NCBI GenBank assembly: GCA_017999985.1
Contig: JAGNKU010000016.1
Span: 45,950 to 109,949, forward strand
Length of the DNA stretch: 64,000 nucleotides
Reading direction: 5' to 3'
Origin: Phycisphaerae bacterium
GTDB taxonomy: Bacteria; Planctomycetota; Phycisphaerae; UBA1845; Fen-1342
A model generated the notes under the pieces. It was not told where the DNA came from and made no database searches. It was given only the letters and a program-made list of their open reading frames with translations. Below are positions 44,885 through 53,447 of the stretch, one piece after another. A program made the translations under genes and the position numbers. How positions within the stretch are numbered: position 1 is the first letter of the stretch; every line of letters begins with the position of its first letter.

Positions 44885-45715
44885 ATGAGCGCAGCGCCCA
44901 AGCCAGCCGCGTCCGAGCCGCTGCCCGGCGGCACCGTCTGCCCGGACTGCGGGTACGACCTGCGTGGCTCGACGAGTGCGCGCTGCTCGGAGTGTGGGCG
45001 CCCGCTCGACCTGGTGCGCACGCGCGAAACCCAGATCCCGTGGTGTCACCGCCAGACGCGCGGCTGGTTCCGTGCGTACTGGCAGACCGTCTGGCTCGTG
45101 GTCCGTTACCCGAAGTACCTGTGCGCGGAAATGTGCCGGCCGGTGAGCTACCCGGATTCGCAGCGCTTCCGCTGGGTGACGCTGCTGCACGTCTACCTGC
45201 CACTGCTCGTAGCGCATGTGCTTATCGTGGTGTTCCTGAAGCAGCACGGCGCGCGCATCGACGCGCTGGCGAAAAACTTGATGGTGGGGGGCCAGCTTGC
45301 ATTGCTGGTGTGGCTGATCGCGCTGCCGGGCTTGGCGAGCTATTTCTTTCAGTCACGCCGGCTGGGGCTCGAGCAGCAGAATCGGGCGATCGCGCTGAGC
45401 TACTACGCCTGGGCGCCGCTGAGCGTGCTGCCGCTGTGCCTGCCGCTCTTGACGGTCGGGCTGTACACCTGGGCCCCCCGCGACGTGGGCTTCATGGCGT
45501 GGCACTGCGCGGCGGCGGTAGTTGCGCTCTACGCCGCGTTGCTGTGCGAGCGGCGACTGCTGCGAATGGTGCAATACCTGCTGCACGGCGGCTGGCTGAC
45601 GACCCTGCTGCGGGTGGCGATCCTGAATGTGCTCGGGCTCATTCTCGCCGGCCTCATCGCCGGCGTGGTCGCCACCTTCTTCTGGCTGGCGGTCGTCGTC
45701 TACAGCCTGTGTTGA
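44885..45715 (+). CDS. Zinc-ribbon multi-pass membrane protein, copy 1
   Basis: 276 residues. N-terminal zinc ribbon CPDCGYDLRGSTSARCSECG (about 20-39), a stretch common in planctomycete membrane proteins, then a cytosolic linker and about six membrane helices from residue 95 on. Characteristic phrases RPVSYPDSQRFRWVTLLH, LPGLASYFF and QQNRAIALSYYAWAPL are shared almost word for word with the gene at 47248. Function unknown (Yip1-like layout is one option). Its last 363 bases are overlapped by the convergent gene starting at 47170. Confidence 0.8.
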   Translation: MSAAPKPAASEPLPGGTVCPDCGYDLRGSTSARCSECGRPLDLVRTRETQIPWCHRQTRGWFRAYWQTVWLVVRYPKYLCAEMCRPVSYPDSQRFRWVTLLHVYLPLLVAHVLIVVFLKQHGARIDALAKNLMVGGQLALLVWLIALPGLASYFFQSRRLGLEQQNRAIALSYYAWAPLSVLPLCLPLLTVGLYTWAPRDVGFMAWHCAAAVVALYAALLCERRLLRMVQYLLHGGWLTTLLRVAILNVLGLILAGLIAGVVATFFWLAVVVYSLC

Positions 45716-47170
45716 CGGCGCCGTGCTCGATGGGAGCGTGATGGTGGGCTGGTGGGGCGGATCGCCGTTCAGATAGAACAACTGATCGCGGCCCAGGTGC
45801 TCGGGCGTTTCAGCGGGCTTGCCGCCGTCGTCGGTGCCGTTTTCTCCAACACTGTAGAGCACCGGCGGCTCGGCGTCGGGGTGATACGCGATTTCGCGGC
45901 CGTCCGCGGCGAGCGGGTCCACCGGAACCGCCGGCAGATAATCCGGGACCAGATCGGCCAATTGCGCTGGTCGGCGGCCATGATCGAGTTCATAGAGCCG
46001 GATGGCCAGCGCGGCGGCCGCCATGCGGCGGAAGGCGAGGTGGGCGAGTTGAACACGCGCGGCGCTGGGCAGCGGAAATCCCGACAGCGCGTACGGCCCA
46101 CGCACGAGAAACGGGATCAAGCCGCTGGCTCGCGCTGGGTCGTCCTCCGCCCGCGCGGACGTCAGCAGCCACTCCGGCGGCGCGTCTGCCAGATCGGACT
46201 GCAGTGTGGCGACACGCAGCGCGCCGAGTTTCCATCCCGGTTCCAGGGCGAGTCTGCTGGCCGCGACCTGCCGTCGAGAGAAGCCCCAATAGACTGGACG
46301 GACGCCTGGGTTCTGGAAGGCGTCCAACTGCAGCAGACGCTCACCAAACATGCTGCGAGCCCAGGCACTGGCGACAGGGTGCTCGTCGCAGAGGTCCGCG
46401 ATGAGCGCCGCGACCTGCGCGCGCTTCGCCGCGCGTCCGGCCGCGTCGCGCTCGTCGTCCGCGCCGACGCGCAACGCATGACTGAACGCCTGAACGCGCC
46501 CCGCGACAAGGCCATCAATACCTAGGCGGGTGATGTGTCCGATGAGGAACGGCTCACTCTGACCCAGGTGCCGGCCGAAGGCCAGCAGGTCACGCGCGCC
46601 CTCCAGCCACTCGCTATCGTTGCCCGTGACCTGGGCTCGCAACGCGGCCAGACGCACGAGCCGCGCCAGTTGGCGTTCGGGCGACCAGTCCCAGCGCATC
46701 GAGTTCACGAGCGGCGATCGGAGCGTGTACCCCCAGTCGCTCTCCGTGCAGGCCCGCGCGACACGCAGCAACGCCAGTGGTTCGGTGTTTGCGGCGACGA
46801 TCTGCTCGATCTCAACGGGGCCATCACGGTAGGCATCGACATTGAGCGCTTGCCAGTAGACGTCGTTCGGCATCCCGGCGGGGACTGCCTTTTTGAGGAT
46901 GGCCTGTTGGATGTACCAAGCCCCATTTTCCTTGTCCGGCACCGGCCGCGGCGCGAGATCGTCGATCGTCACGGGCTGGCCCGCGGCGCGCCAAGTCGCG
47001 AGCGCGCTCTGCAACCGCGACTCGGCGTAGTAACCCCAGCCGATGCGAACGAGGGCCAGGAACAGCACATACGCCCCGAGCCCGATGCTGATCCGCTTGA
47101 GCCACCAGAAGCGCGGCGGGATCGGGTGCGCTTCGTCCGGGTTGTCGAACGGCGCTGGCATCGCGGCCAT
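45353..47170 (-). CDS. Membrane-anchored hypothetical protein, copy 1, with antisense-extended tail
   Basis: 605 residues in frame. After a PPRFWWLKR motif comes one membrane helix (ISIGLGAYVLFLALVRIGWGYY), then a large soluble domain rich in Ala/Leu helices. It ends with the conserved block AIRLYELDHGRRPAQLADLVPDYLPAVPVDP...PVLYSVGENGTDDGG, which looks like a pilin-like or DUF1559-type C-terminal cap. The homologous part ends near residue 480. About 120 further residues (Gln/Arg-rich) are antisense to the membrane gene and may be unphysiological. Paralogue of the protein at 48031. Confidence 0.7.
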   Translation of the reverse strand: MAAMPAPFDNPDEAHPIPPRFWWLKRISIGLGAYVLFLALVRIGWGYYAESRLQSALATWRAAGQPVTIDDLAPRPVPDKENGAWYIQQAILKKAVPAGMPNDVYWQALNVDAYRDGPVEIEQIVAANTEPLALLRVARACTESDWGYTLRSPLVNSMRWDWSPERQLARLVRLAALRAQVTGNDSEWLEGARDLLAFGRHLGQSEPFLIGHITRLGIDGLVAGRVQAFSHALRVGADDERDAAGRAAKRAQVAALIADLCDEHPVASAWARSMFGERLLQLDAFQNPGVRPVYWGFSRRQVAASRLALEPGWKLGALRVATLQSDLADAPPEWLLTSARAEDDPARASGLIPFLVRGPYALSGFPLPSAARVQLAHLAFRRMAAAALAIRLYELDHGRRPAQLADLVPDYLPAVPVDPLAADGREIAYHPDAEPPVLYSVGENGTDDGGKPAETPEHLGRDQLFYLNGDPPHQPTITLPSSTAPSTQAVDDDRQPEEGGDHAGDEAGENEPEHIQDRHPQQGRQPAAVQQVLHHSQQSPLAQQRGVERNYRRRAVPRHEAHVAGGPGVQPDRQERQAQRQHAQRRPGVVAQRDRPILLLEPQPA

Positions 47171-47247
47171 TATACGCGACCGGTCGGCACGGCATGCCAT
47201 GCGCATCGTCGGTTGCGGGCCGCATCGCTTCGCGCGAAGATGCCGAC

Positions 47248-48114
47248 ATGGCCGAATCACCCACCTCCATCCCGCCCGCATCCGTGACGCCGGCGGCGCC
47301 GGAGGCGCTACCCGTCGGCGCGGTCTGCCCCGATTGCGGCTACGACCTGCGCGGATCGATCAGCGCGCTGTGCTCCGAGTGTGGTCGCTCCCTCGACGTG
47401 TTCCGGGCCCGCGAGCCGCAGATCCCCTGGAGCCACCGGCGAGCGCTGGGTTGGTTCAAGGCCTACTGGCTGACGGTCTCGCACGTCCTCCGGCGGCCAA
47501 AGGTCTTCTGCCTGGAGGTCGTCCGGCCGGTGAGCTATGCAGATTCACAGTCGTTCCGCTGGGTGACACTGCTGCACGCGTACGTGCCGCTGCTGGCATG
47601 CATGCTGGTCTGGCTGGCCACGGAGGCGGGCCGCGGCCACACGGTTTCCGCCGGCGATTGGTGGTGGCTGGGAGGACTGCTGCTCTGGGTGTTACTCATG
47701 CTGGCTGCGCTGCCGGGCCTGGCAAGCTACTTCTTTCACTGGCGGCAGCAATCCGTACAGCAGCAGAACCGGGCGATCGCGCTGAGCTACTACGCGTGGG
47801 CGCCGCTGGCGCTGATGCCGGTGGGTTCAATCGCGAGCATCGTCCTCGACTTGGCAGGCAATTGGGGCCTGCCGCGCGGCTACTCCATCGGCCACCCGTG
47901 GCAGGGTTGCTTCGTAATGATGGGCCTGGTGAGCCTGGCGCCCTACCTTTTACTGTACGAGTTCGCGAAGCACCTCGGGCGCGAAACCGCCGTGCACCGA
48001 TTCGTACGGATGGCCCTGCTGTGGGCGCTGTCACTCGGGCTGGGGTTGGTGCTCGCCCTCATCCCCGTCGCCGCCGGCTACGTCGCCGTTCTGATCGAGA
48101 GCTTCCGCGGATGA
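47248..48114 (+). CDS. Zinc-ribbon multi-pass membrane protein, copy 2
   Basis: 288 residues, paralogue of the gene at 44885 with the same layout: zinc ribbon CPDCGYDLRGSISALCSECG (about 28-47), linker RRALGWFKAYWLTVSHVLRRPKVF, then about six membrane helices with RPVSYADSQSFRWVTLLHAY and QQQNRAIALSYYAWAPL. Starts 77 bases from the divergent copy-1 partner gene and overlaps its own convergent partner by 84 bases. Function unknown. Confidence 0.8.
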   Translation: MAESPTSIPPASVTPAAPEALPVGAVCPDCGYDLRGSISALCSECGRSLDVFRAREPQIPWSHRRALGWFKAYWLTVSHVLRRPKVFCLEVVRPVSYADSQSFRWVTLLHAYVPLLACMLVWLATEAGRGHTVSAGDWWWLGGLLLWVLLMLAALPGLASYFFHWRQQSVQQQNRAIALSYYAWAPLALMPVGSIASIVLDLAGNWGLPRGYSIGHPWQGCFVMMGLVSLAPYLLLYEFAKHLGRETAVHRFVRMALLWALSLGLGLVLALIPVAAGYVAVLIESFRG

Positions 48115-49608
48115 TGGTTGCGTCATCGGCGCGCTGCCGGACGATTGCGACGGCGGCGCGCAGGGCCGGTCGCCGTTCAGGAAAAACGGGATGTCCCGCG
48201 CGCGCCAGTCGACGCTGCCATCCGCCCGCAGCCCGAACACGCCGCCGTCGTCGTTTTCGTTCTGGCCGACGCTGTAAAGCACCGGCACGACGGCGTCGGG
48301 CAGGTACCGCAGCGGGCCTTCCTCCGGATCGAACGGATCGCCGGGCACGGCCGGCAGATAGTCGGGAACCAGCTCGGCGAGCGTCCGTGGACGGCGTCCA
48401 TGATCGAGCTCATAGAGCCGGATACTCAGGGCGGTGGCGGTGCAGCGACGCAGCGTGATCAGCACGTAGACCTGCTTGAGCGTGCCTTCCAGCGACGGCG
48501 AGAGAATACTGGAGAATAGATGCGCGATGGCCGCGGGTCCCTCTGGCGGGGTGCTGGCGGCGGGATCACCCGGCGCGTGCCGGCGCGCCGCAACCCAGGT
48601 CTCAAAAGTGGCCGCGCGGGCATATTCGTCGCAGCGCTGCATCTGGCGCAGCAGGTCGAGTTTCCACGCGGGAGCGAGCAGCACGCCCACGCCCCGACCG
48701 AATGCCATCGCCGGCAATGGTGCCCCGGCTCCGGCCAGGAAGCTCATGCCGGTGGGCGCGTTGACCACCCAGAGCACGGTGTCAAGTTGATAGGCGCGTT
48801 CGCCATGCATGGCGCGCTCCCAGCGCTGCTTCAGCGGCGCCACCTGCAGCAGGTCGCGCACGAGCGCTTGCACTTGCGCGCGGGTCGCCGGTCGCCCTGC
48901 TTCAGCGGCGCCCGGGACCTCCGCCGCGACGCGCAGCCCCGGGGTGATCTCCTCCAGCGCGTGGAGCAGCAGTGCCTCCCCCGCGATCGCCACCAGCGGG
49001 GAGATCAGGCCGGGTGCCGTGGCGTCGACGTGGGGCCCGATCGCCAGCATGTCGCGCGCGATCGCGAGTGCCGCCGCGTCGTCGCCGAGCACGTGCTGAT
49101 ACCGTACGGCTATGCAGCCGGCTTTAGCGAGCGACCGCTGCGGCGTCAGGTTGGGCAGCATGATGCTGACGGCCGGCGACGTGAGTTGGATGTGCCAGTC
49201 CACCGCAGTCTTGATGCTCGCCTCGTGGAGCAGGTGCAGCGCCTCGGCGTGGGCGTCGAGGAACGCGCGCGCATCGGTGGGACCGAGCGTGCCGTGGCGC
49301 AGACCGTAGTAAATCTCGTCAGGATCCAGCGACGGCAGGCCGGCCGCGGCTTTCCGCAGGAACTCGGCGGCGTTGTCCGCGGCTGCCACCGGCGGGGGGA
49401 TGAAGTCCTGCAGGTACACCGGCTGGCCGGCGGCGCGATAGCGAGCGAGCTGCGCCTGCAGCCGGCGCTCCGCCACCTGCCCCCAGATCAGTCGTGTGAC
49501 CGTTAACGCGAGCAGGAAGAAGACGAACGCCGCCGCGAAGCGCTTCAGCCACCAGTACCGCGGCGGCACCGGGCGCGACTCCTCCGGACTGGCGGATGTT
49601 TGCGACAT
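48031..49608 (-). CDS. Membrane-anchored hypothetical protein, copy 2
   Basis: 525 residues, paralogue of the protein at 45353. Shares PPRYWWLKRF and a membrane helix (AAAFVFFLLALTVTRLIWGQV) at the N-terminus, YRAAGQPVYLQDF, and the C-terminal block LSIRLYELDHGRRPRTLAELVPDYLPAVPGDPFDP...PVLYSVGQNENDDGG. The soluble middle (100-430) is Ala/Leu-rich and helical. The start at MSQTSAS was chosen to match copy 1. The frame ends 84 bases inside the convergent membrane gene. Function unknown; probably works with the zinc-ribbon membrane partner. Confidence 0.75.
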   Translation of the reverse strand: MSQTSASPEESRPVPPRYWWLKRFAAAFVFFLLALTVTRLIWGQVAERRLQAQLARYRAAGQPVYLQDFIPPPVAAADNAAEFLRKAAAGLPSLDPDEIYYGLRHGTLGPTDARAFLDAHAEALHLLHEASIKTAVDWHIQLTSPAVSIMLPNLTPQRSLAKAGCIAVRYQHVLGDDAAALAIARDMLAIGPHVDATAPGLISPLVAIAGEALLLHALEEITPGLRVAAEVPGAAEAGRPATRAQVQALVRDLLQVAPLKQRWERAMHGERAYQLDTVLWVVNAPTGMSFLAGAGAPLPAMAFGRGVGVLLAPAWKLDLLRQMQRCDEYARAATFETWVAARRHAPGDPAASTPPEGPAAIAHLFSSILSPSLEGTLKQVYVLITLRRCTATALSIRLYELDHGRRPRTLAELVPDYLPAVPGDPFDPEEGPLRYLPDAVVPVLYSVGQNENDDGGVFGLRADGSVDWRARDIPFFLNGDRPCAPPSQSSGSAPMTQPSSAEALDQNGDVAGGDGDEGEHQPQPE

Positions 49609-49646
49609 GCACGGCATTGTAGCCGGTGAATCGGCCGTCCGGGGGT

Positions 49647-49675
49647 GGCACGGTCTGGCGCAGCCAGGCCGTGCC
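49647..49675. repeat. Palindromic intergenic repeat
   Basis: GGCACGGTCTGG and CCAGGCCGTGCC pair over 12 positions (one G-T) around CGCAG. I recall near-identical palindromes (CACGGTCTGG...CCAGGCCGTG) scattered between planctomycete genes, so this is probably one copy of a dispersed family. It lies between the copy-2 protein and fdx. Confidence 0.55.
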
Positions 49676-49714
49676 CGTGTCACGTCGGCCGCATGGGGTC
49701 GACGCTGCCCAGGG

Positions 49715-50134
49715 CTAATGCTCCGCCTCACGCGCCAGGTTGCGGTTCCACGCGGGGATCTCGACGACGACATCGCTGGTGCCGTCAGGGACGCATTGGC
49801 ACGCCAGTCGCGAGTTCACCGTCAGCCCGTAGGCCTCGTCGAGCTGGTCTTCCTCGTCGTCGCTGAGCTCATTGCACGTGTCGAGCCCCGCGCGGACGAT
49901 CACATGGCAGGTCGCGCATGCGCACAGTCCGCCGCAGGCGTGATCAAGCTCGACGCCGTTTGCGGTCGCCAGGTCGAGTATCGATCCGGGCCGGCCGAGC
50001 GTCGGGCGTGGCAGGGCGGCAGGATCGACGGCGATGACATGCTCACGCCCATGCGCATCGATGATTTTGAGCGTGTACGCGCGCGTCGGCGGCGGCACCG
50101 CCGCGTCCTTCAGGTAGGGGTTCTGGCCACCCAC
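49715..50134 (-). CDS. fdx: [2Fe-2S] ferredoxin of the isc operon
   Basis: 139 residues, plant/adrenodoxin-type ferredoxin. Cluster ligands Cys67, Cys73, Cys76 (CGGLCACATC) and Cys112 (SRLACQC), the Isc-type spacing. It supplies electrons for iron-sulfur cluster assembly by IscS/IscU. Start is GTG with GGAGGAA 6 bases upstream. Last gene of the isc operon, separated from hscA by a 158-base repeat-rich gap. Confidence 0.92.
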   Translation of the reverse strand: MGGQNPYLKDAAVPPPTRAYTLKIIDAHGREHVIAVDPAALPRPTLGRPGSILDLATANGVELDHACGGLCACATCHVIVRAGLDTCNELSDDEEDQLDEAYGLTVNSRLACQCVPDGTSDVVVEIPAWNRNLAREAEH

Positions 50135-50150
50135 GAACTTCCTCCGCAGC

Positions 50151-50310
50151 GTAACAAGGATTGCAGGTGACAAGGTAACCAGGTGTGCCCAACTGGCAGA
50201 TCGCGCCGCTGCGCCCGTTGGCCGTGAGGGCACCCATTGTTACCTTGTTACTTTGTCACCTTGTCACCGCCCGTTGTCACCTAATCACCTTGTCACTCTT
50301 CTTTGTCACC
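50151..50310. repeat. Degenerate GTNACCTTG/ACAAGGTNAC repeats, inverted
   Basis: Forward-oriented units (TAACAAGG, GTGACAAGGTAACC) at 50151-50180 face many reverse units (TTGTTACCTTGTTAC, TTGTCACCTTGTCACC, ATCACCTTGTCAC) at 50237-50310. The two sets can pair into a long imperfect hairpin in the hscA-fdx gap and continue into the 3' end of hscA. Confidence 0.6.
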
Positions 50311-52227
50311 TTTCACCAGCGCCTCGCGGATGCCGATCTCCGCCAGGTGCAGCGTGCCGTGGCCGAACGCAGTCAGCGCGCGATGCAGCTCGTCCAGATC
50401 GCTGGTCTCCTGCGCCAGTTTGCGTAGCGCGGCGATGTCCTGCTCGATCCGCGCCCGCTCTTCCGGCGCCAGCAAATGCCCGACTCTGGCCAGCATCTGC
50501 TCGGTCTTGTGCGTGTCGAACTCGACCTGGTTGCGCAGGTCGATCCGGCGATGGGCATCGATGTCGCGCTGGGCGAACTGGATGCTCTCCCGCGCGATGC
50601 GATCGACTTCGGCGCGCGTCAGCCCGTGGCTCGGGATGATCTGAATGCCGGCCTGCTGCCCGCTGCGCAGCTCCTTCGCCGACACGTTCAGAATGCCGTT
50701 CGCGTCGAGCAGGAACTCGACCTCGACCTTCGGCATGCCGGCCGCCATCGGCGGCAGACCGTCCAGCACGAACTCGCCGAGCGACCGGCAATCCGCCGCC
50801 AACTCGCGCTCGCCTTGCAGGACGTTGATCTTGATCGCCGTCTGGCCGTCGACGAAGGTCGTGAACTTCTCCGTCGTCCGGCACGGGATCGTCGTGTTGC
50901 GCACGATGAGCTTGCCCATCGCGCCGCCCATCGTCTCGATGCCGAGCGAAAGCGGCGTTACATCGAGCAGCAGCATGTCCGCCTGTTTGCCGCTCAGGAT
51001 CGACGCCTGAATCGCCGCGCCCAGCGCGACGACCTCGTCGGGATTCAGGGCCGTGTACGGTGGCCGGCCGAAGAACTCGGCGATGCGCTGGCGCACCAGC
51101 GGCATCCGGGTCGAGCCGCCCACCAGAATGGCCTGCTCCAGGTCCGCAGGCGTCAGCTGCGCGTCGCGCAGCACCTGGCCGCAGAGCGTCAGCGTCTGTT
51201 CGACCAGCGGCGCAATCCGGTGCTCGAATTCGGCGCGCGTGATTGTCCGCCGATACACGCGGTCGCGTCCCAGATCCAACTCGATTTCGGCCTGCGTTTG
51301 CTCGCTCAGGCGGATCTTCACGGCCTCGGCCAGCGTGCGCAATGCCTGTTTCGTCGCGGGTGCGGTGATGGAGACACCGTATTGCGCGTGTACTTCCTCG
51401 GTGACGAGGTTAATGATCGCGCGGTCGAAGTCGTCGCCGCCGAGGTGCGTGTCGCCGGCCGTGCTCAGCACCTGGAACACGCCGTCTTCGAGCCGCAGGA
51501 TCGAGATGTCGAACGTCCCGCCGCCAAGATCGTAGACGGCCACGGTCTGGCCCGCGTGCGCCGCTACGCCCCCGGCGTCCGCGGTCGGGCACGACGGGAT
51601 CGGCAGGGGGGTGTGCCCCGGCGGTGAGGCCGCGGCCCGCGCGCGCGGCGGCGGCCGATGCAGGCCGATGCCGTAGGCCAGCGCGGCGGCCGTCGGCTCG
51701 TTCACGATCCGCACCACCTCGAGGCCGGCGGCGCGACCGGCGTCGCGCGTCGCCTGCCGCTGTGCATCGTCGAAATACGCCGGCACGGTGATCACGGCCT
51801 TTTCCACCGGCCGCCCCAGGTGCCGCTCGGCCCGCTCCTTCAGGGCACGCAGGATGAGCGCGGAGATTTCCTCCGGCGTGTACCTTCGACCGTCGATTTC
51901 GATCTGCACGGTGTCGCGCGGGCCGGCGCTGACGGCGTAGCTCAGGTAGGGCAGGTCGCGGCGAATGTCTTCGAGCCCCTTGCCGATGAGGCGCTTGACC
52001 GAATAGACGGTCGCGCGCGCGTTCTCGATCGCGTGGGCGCGGGCCGTCCAGCCGATCGTGACCTGCGGTGGCGCGCCATTGGCGCCCGGCGTCACGCCGA
52101 TGACCGATGGCACCCGACCGTCGCCGTTTTCATCGCGGATGATATGTGGGCCGGCAGCATCGACGTACGCGATCAGCGAGAAGGTCGTGCCGAGGTCGAT
52201 GCCGACGATGATTTCGTCGTTGCTCAT
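50293..52227 (-). CDS. hscA: Hsp70-type chaperone HscA
   Basis: 644 residues, Hsp70 fold. IVGIDLGTTFSLIA (phosphate 1), VITVPAYFDDAQRQATRDAG, VYDLGGGTFDISIL (phosphate 2), ILVGGSTRMPLVRQ (adenosine), then the substrate-binding domain (LLLDVTPLSLGIETMGG) and a shortened lid. Acts with HscB to release clusters from IscU. Odd feature: about 37 extra residues (190-226, Pro/Ala-rich) before GQTVAVYDLGGG that DnaK/HscA normally lack. It begins five bases after the hscB stop. Context, not sequence alone, makes it HscA rather than DnaK. Confidence 0.93.
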   Translation of the reverse strand: MSNDEIIVGIDLGTTFSLIAYVDAAGPHIIRDENGDGRVPSVIGVTPGANGAPPQVTIGWTARAHAIENARATVYSVKRLIGKGLEDIRRDLPYLSYAVSAGPRDTVQIEIDGRRYTPEEISALILRALKERAERHLGRPVEKAVITVPAYFDDAQRQATRDAGRAAGLEVVRIVNEPTAAALAYGIGLHRPPPRARAAASPPGHTPLPIPSCPTADAGGVAAHAGQTVAVYDLGGGTFDISILRLEDGVFQVLSTAGDTHLGGDDFDRAIINLVTEEVHAQYGVSITAPATKQALRTLAEAVKIRLSEQTQAEIELDLGRDRVYRRTITRAEFEHRIAPLVEQTLTLCGQVLRDAQLTPADLEQAILVGGSTRMPLVRQRIAEFFGRPPYTALNPDEVVALGAAIQASILSGKQADMLLLDVTPLSLGIETMGGAMGKLIVRNTTIPCRTTEKFTTFVDGQTAIKINVLQGERELAADCRSLGEFVLDGLPPMAAGMPKVEVEFLLDANGILNVSAKELRSGQQAGIQIIPSHGLTRAEVDRIARESIQFAQRDIDAHRRIDLRNQVEFDTHKTEQMLARVGHLLAPEERARIEQDIAALRKLAQETSDLDELHRALTAFGHGTLHLAEIGIREALVKGDKEE

Positions 52228-52232
52228 CTGGC

Positions 52233-52844
52233 TCACAGCTCGGACAGCAGCTTCTGGTAGTACTTGATCGAGTTGAGCGTCGCCCGCAGCCGACGGCGCA
52301 GGCCTTCGTCGCCGGGCAGTTGGCGGGCGAGCGCGGCGATCTGGGCCAGGGTGGTGTCGTAGTGTTGCCGGGCCCGGGCGCGACACGCATCGAGCGCGGC
52401 CGTGTCGGAGGCGGCCTTCGCCTCGGCGGTTTCCTCGCGCAGCATCAGGGTCGTCGCGAGCACGCCGTCGAGGACGCTCTTGTCGCTGCTGGCCGCGGTG
52501 CCGCCAACGAGCTCGAGCAGGTACTCGGCCCGCAGCACGGGGTCGGAGAGGATGCGGTGGGCCTCGTTGAGCTGTGCGCTGAGCCGCAGGCTGACGGAGG
52601 AGTCGGTGCTGCGGCCGTGGTGGTCCGGGTGCACGCCCCGCGAGACCTGCAGGTAGCGTTGGCGCAAGGCGGCGGCGTCGATGTCGAAGCTGGGGAGGAA
52701 CCCGAGCAGCTCGAAATGATTCAGACCGTCGGCGGGATAGAGGCTGTGGCAGTTGTCGCAGAACGCGGGCGAGTCCATCGGGCCATGGCAGGTCTCGCAC
52801 TTAGCCGGCGTACAGCGCTCGCCATTATCCATCCGTGTCGGCAT
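52233..52844 (-). CDS. hscB: J-domain co-chaperone HscB with N-terminal zinc finger
   Basis: 203 residues. Residues 16-33 hold two Cys pairs (CETC...CDNC), a zinc-binding N-terminus typical of eukaryotic mitochondrial HSC20 and absent from E. coli HscB. Then a J domain with HPD (VHPDHHG) and FELLGFLPSFDID, and the C-terminal three-helix IscU-binding domain (AHRILSDPVLRAEYLLELVGG). It recruits IscU to HscA. ATG at 52844 is taken; MDNGERC four codons on is an alternative. Confidence 0.92.
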   Translation of the reverse strand: MPTRMDNGERCTPAKCETCHGPMDSPAFCDNCHSLYPADGLNHFELLGFLPSFDIDAAALRQRYLQVSRGVHPDHHGRSTDSSVSLRLSAQLNEAHRILSDPVLRAEYLLELVGGTAASSDKSVLDGVLATTLMLREETAEAKAASDTAALDACRARARQHYDTTLAQIAALARQLPGDEGLRRRLRATLNSIKYYQKLLSEL

Positions 52845-52900
52845 GTCCGTTGCCCGTCAAGAAACCGCGCGGCGTCCGGGGCGTCGCACGCCGGTCGGAG

Positions 52901-53341
52901 TCAGGCGGAGTAGCTGGAGCCGCAACCGCAGGTATGCTTGGCGTTGGGGTTCTTGAAGGTGAACCCTTTGCCCATCATACCGTCCTCGAAGTCGATGGTC
53001 GTGCCGCCAAGTTCGCCGACCATGAAGCTCTTGAGGTCGCAGACAATGACAATGTCGTGTGACAGGAAGACTTCGTCGGTGTCAGCCACCGGCGCGCTGC
53101 GCTCGTCACGCAGGTCCAAAACGTAGCTCAGACCGCTGCAGCCGCCGCCCTTTACGCCCAGGTACAGGTACTGCGTCGCCGGGCTCTCCGTCTTCTCCAT
53201 GTAGCTGCGGACGTTCTGCGCGGCGAGCTCGGTCAGAACGATACCCTGGCCATCGGCCGCAGGCTTGGCGCGGCGGCGCGCCGTCAGTCCGGCCGGGGTT
53301 GGCGGGGTGGTCGCTGCGTTGGCATCGGGCCTGGAGGTCAT
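52901..53341 (-). CDS. iscA: A-type iron-sulfur carrier
   Basis: 146 residues with a 30-residue Ala/Pro/Arg-rich N-terminal extension, then the IscA/HesB domain. The three ligand cysteines are Cys68 (GGGCSG), Cys138 and Cys140 (TCGCGSS). FEDGMMGKGFTFKNPNA matches the family. Receives clusters from IscU and passes them to [4Fe-4S] targets. GGAG is 11 bases before the ATG. Between iscU and hscB in canonical order. Confidence 0.94.
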   Translation of the reverse strand: MTSRPDANAATTPPTPAGLTARRRAKPAADGQGIVLTELAAQNVRSYMEKTESPATQYLYLGVKGGGCSGLSYVLDLRDERSAPVADTDEVFLSHDIVIVCDLKSFMVGELGGTTIDFEDGMMGKGFTFKNPNAKHTCGCGSSYSA

Positions 53342-53447
53342 GCGTCTTCATCTCCGTATTGACGTTTCGTGGCCGGCAGCGCCCCGTTGTGCGGGGCACG
53401 CCGCTTCGTCTGATTCTATCGTGCGTCGGCCGGCGCGGCTTCGGCCG

